Position numbers and translations under genes: made by a program
The notes under the pieces: model-generated
The model's database searches: none
What the model saw: the letters and a program-made list of their open reading frames with translations, nothing else
What the model was told of the DNA's origin: nothing
In this document: positions 13,282 through 14,890 of the stretch, piece by piece
Position numbering within the stretch: the first letter of the stretch is position 1
How the letters are laid out: each line of letters opens with the position of its first letter
Assembly: GCA_035642415.1 (NCBI GenBank)
Contig: DASQSI010000118.1
Location: 1-14,890 of the forward strand
Reading direction: 5' to 3'
Length of the DNA stretch: 14,890 bases
Source of the DNA: Rubrobacter_F sp035642415
GTDB taxonomy: Bacteria; Actinomycetota; Rubrobacteria; Rubrobacterales; Rubrobacteraceae

Positions 13282-13287
13282 CTCAGC

Positions 13288-13665
13288 ATGTCGCACTTTA
13301 AAGATTCTTCTCCCGACGCTCGTCTCTTGGAACCCCGAGATGTCTTGGGTCGCGAGATTGCTGGAGTAGACGAGCAGATTGCCTCCCTCATGGGGGCTTT
13401 GGCGAGCACGACTCGCATCAGAGTGCTATTTGCACTGCTAGAAGTAGAGGAGCTTCCTACCAGTGAACTAGCCAAGGCTGTCGGGATGTCGGCTTCAGCG
13501 ACAAGCCACCAGCTACGCGTCCTGCGCGATCTCGGGTTGGTAAGGAGGCGGCGGCAAGGACGACAAGCCTTCTATACGCTTGCCGATAACCACCTTGGTG
13601 TGCTTCTCAAGGAGTCCCTCTACCACGTAGACCATACACGTGTTCAGCAGGGGAGCCAGAGTTGA
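13288..13665 (+). CDS. ArsR/SmtB-family metal-sensing repressor (CzrA-like)
   Basis: This is a winged-helix dimeric repressor of 125 residues that should release DNA when it binds zinc or cobalt. The helix-turn-helix is LPTSELAKAVGMSASATSHQ followed by LRVLRDLGLV (about 56-85), with the beta-wing RRRRQGRQAFYTL. In the last helix, D100-x-H102-(10)-H113-x-x-H116 reproduces the alpha-5 site of SmtB/CzrA with exact spacing. The protein has no cysteine, so alpha-3/alpha-3N arsenic-, cadmium- or lead-type sites are absent. The N-terminus (about 30 residues) is longer than in CzrA. The start codon ATG 13288 lies at the predicted transcription start. Its stop overlaps the TTG of the efflux gene as TTGA. 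It most likely represses the two-gene operon until zinc or cobalt rises. Confidence 0.9.
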   Translation: MSHFKDSSPDARLLEPRDVLGREIAGVDEQIASLMGALASTTRIRVLFALLEVEELPTSELAKAVGMSASATSHQLRVLRDLGLVRRRRQGRQAFYTLADNHLGVLLKESLYHVDHTRVQQGSQS

Positions 13666-14654
13666 AGAAGCCTCACCCCTCAGACCATAAAGATGGAATG
13701 TGGACCAAGCTGCGAGAGGAGCTTTCTCACCTCGTCCCCTTCTTAGACTCTGGGCACACGCACGAGGGCGCAGAGAGCGTAGACGTTGCGCTCGCATCGA
13801 GCGCAGATGGCATAAGGGCGCTCAAACTCTCGCTTGTGGGGCTCATGCTCACCGCCTTATTGCAAGCGGTGATCGTGTTCGCGTCAGGCTCCGTTGCCCT
13901 CCTTGCGGACACGATACACAACTTTGGGGATGCACTCACATCCTTGCCGCTGTGGATTGCCTTCGCACTCTCGCGAAAGGCGGCAAATCGCTCGTACACC
14001 TATGGGTATGGGAGGGCCGAAGATCTAGCCGGAGTGGCGATTGTGGGTGTGATCTTCTTCAGCGCTTGCGTGGCAGGGTATGAGTCAATCTCAAAGCTCA
14101 TAGACGGTTCGCAGGTCTCACGCTTAGGATGGGTGGCAGCCGCAGCAGTGGTGGGTTTCTTGGGTAACGAGATCGTTGCTAGGTTCCGCATTAGAGTGGG
14201 GAAGCGCATAGGAAGCGCTGCCCTCATAGCCGACGGGGAACACGCGCGGGTGGATGGATTTACCTCCTTAGCTGTACTTGTGGGCGCCGGCGGTGTGGCC
14301 TTGGGATACCCGATCCTTGACCCGATAGTGGGCTTAGGGATAACAGTAGCCATACTCTTTATAGTCAAAGACTCGGCTCAGGCGATTTGGCGACGGATGA
14401 TGGATTCTATAGAGCCAGAGATAGTGGAGGATATCGAACGAGCCGCCAGTGAAACCGCCGGAGTAAGCAAGGTGGAGTATGTGAGAGCTCGTTGGATCGG
14501 CCATCGCATCCACTCGGAGGTGGGTGTGCAGATGTCAGGCGGCGAGAGCTTAGCGGAAAGCTATGAAGTTTCGAGGCACATTCGAGAAACCGCGCAAAGA
14601 ATGGTACCTAAGCTGGAACGACTCACCGTAGAGATGAGTCCTGCTTCCCGCTAA
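13662..14654 (+). CDS. Cation diffusion facilitator (zinc/cobalt efflux)
   Basis: The protein has 330 residues. CDF antiporters export divalent metals across the cytoplasmic membrane in exchange for protons. Six hydrophobic segments lie at about 53-210, then a cytoplasmic C-terminal domain at about 235-325. The transport-site residues are H86-x3-D90 in TM2 (ADTIHNFGDAL) and H194-x3-D198 in TM5 (ADGEHARVDGF). A His-Asp pair in each is the zinc-type arrangement. The N-terminus carries scattered His (H5, H9, H32, H34) that may also bind metal. TTG 13662 overlaps the arsR stop by 4 nt, with AGGGGAG 7 nt upstream; ATG 13698 (Met13) is an alternative. Coupling to a SmtB-like sensor supports zinc or cobalt as substrate. 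Confidence 0.92.
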   Translation: MKKPHPSDHKDGMWTKLREELSHLVPFLDSGHTHEGAESVDVALASSADGIRALKLSLVGLMLTALLQAVIVFASGSVALLADTIHNFGDALTSLPLWIAFALSRKAANRSYTYGYGRAEDLAGVAIVGVIFFSACVAGYESISKLIDGSQVSRLGWVAAAAVVGFLGNEIVARFRIRVGKRIGSAALIADGEHARVDGFTSLAVLVGAGGVALGYPILDPIVGLGITVAILFIVKDSAQAIWRRMMDSIEPEIVEDIERAASETAGVSKVEYVRARWIGHRIHSEVGVQMSGGESLAESYEVSRHIRETAQRMVPKLERLTVEMSPASR

Positions 14655-14722
14655 CATCTTCTCAGTCTCCTGTCATGCGTGGCCCAAATACCAGATGTCA
14701 CCACACTGAAGCGGGACCATGG

Positions 14723-14750
14723 AGTATCAAAAATCACCGTTTATGGTACA
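14723..14750. repeat. 28-bp imperfect palindrome, copy 3
   Basis: AGTATCAAAAAT, CACC, GTTTATGGTACA: the most diverged copy, lying 69 bp after the efflux gene stop and 23 bp from the end of the convergent PAP2 gene. It is in the same orientation as copy 2, so the arsR-CDF pair is bracketed by direct copies about 1.55 kb apart. Confidence 0.7.
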
Positions 14751-14772
14751 GGCCAAAGAGCTTGTGTTCTCT

Positions 14773-14890
14773 TTAGTTCTCTAGTGTACCCATCTTACTG
14801 CGCCGACGAAGCGTTTCCGAACCTGTGATAAGCGCGCTTAGCCATATGCCGCCCGAGGCAAAGCCGGCAACCACGTCACTAAAGTAGTGC
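14773..14890 (-). CDS. C-terminal end of a PAP2-family phosphatase
   Basis: Only the last 39 codons are in the window; the rest lies beyond the right edge. The visible peptide starts H-Y-F-S-D-V-V-A-G, which is the last catalytic motif of PAP2 (type 2 phosphatidic acid phosphatase) enzymes. The His there is the catalytic base. A hydrophobic helix (FASGGIWLSALIT) and a short charged tail follow, with the stop at 14773-14775. Members dephosphorylate lipid phosphates such as undecaprenyl pyrophosphate or phosphatidate at the membrane. The substrate cannot be told from this fragment. It converges on the efflux operon. Confidence 0.8.
   Translation of the reverse strand, partial: HYFSDVVAGFASGGIWLSALITGSETLRRRSKMGTLEN

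Overview
The window comes from a moderately GC-rich chromosome. Strong AGGAGG-type ribosome sites, frequent TTG/GTG starts, an Lgt/PBP2 pair, a lone CitG-like protein and a DR2241-type chelatase module suggest a deep-branching actinobacterium, perhaps Rubrobacter-like. Deinococcus-Thermus relatives cannot be excluded by eye, and this placement is inference.

Layout. 1-579 (-): start of a GCS2/YbdK-type carboxylate-amine ligase that runs off the left edge. It diverges from a frameshifted peroxiredoxin (749-1200, +), which is followed by a CitG-like protein (1223-2116, +). 2333-3941 (+) is a two-gene unit, a tandem CbiX-like chelatase and a 4Fe-4S protein, which together look like one DR2241 protein split in two. 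4024-4722 (+) is a membrane-anchored BON protein. It converges on a phosphomannomutase/phosphoglucomutase (4792-6147, -) across a perfect 11-bp hairpin. 6254-6880 (+) is a CPBP-family membrane protease, overlapped by a tiny membrane ORF. 6976-7569 is a gene graveyard containing a decayed anchored protein and the C-terminal relic of a sortase. 7570-10500 (+) holds penicillin-binding protein 2 and Lgt, both cell-envelope enzymes. 10621-11800 (-) holds a FlgT_C-like small protein and a rhomboid protease, overlapping and driven from a GGGTATAAT promoter. 12249-12539 (+) is an unrecognised zinc-ribbon protein with its own promoter and terminator. 12652-12883 is a broken pyrophosphatase relic, followed by a 40-residue membrane ORF. 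13288-14654 (+) is a zinc/cobalt-type ArsR sensor translationally overlapping a CDF efflux pump. The end of a PAP2 phosphatase (-) enters from the right edge.

How the parts relate. The best-understood circuit is the metal-efflux pair. A SmtB/CzrA-like repressor with a complete alpha-5 metal site sits behind a near-consensus promoter that appears leaderless and overlaps a small palindrome. Three copies of a 28-bp imperfect palindrome bracket the pair. PBP2, Lgt, the sortase relic, the CPBP protease, PMM, rhomboid and PAP2 give the rest of the window a cell-envelope flavour.

Four loci carry inactivating lesions (peroxiredoxin, anchored protein, sortase, pyrophosphatase). At least the last three show substitutions or deletions as well as frameshifts, so they are not explained by sequencing error alone. 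I see no rRNA, tRNA, CRISPR array or intact insertion sequence.
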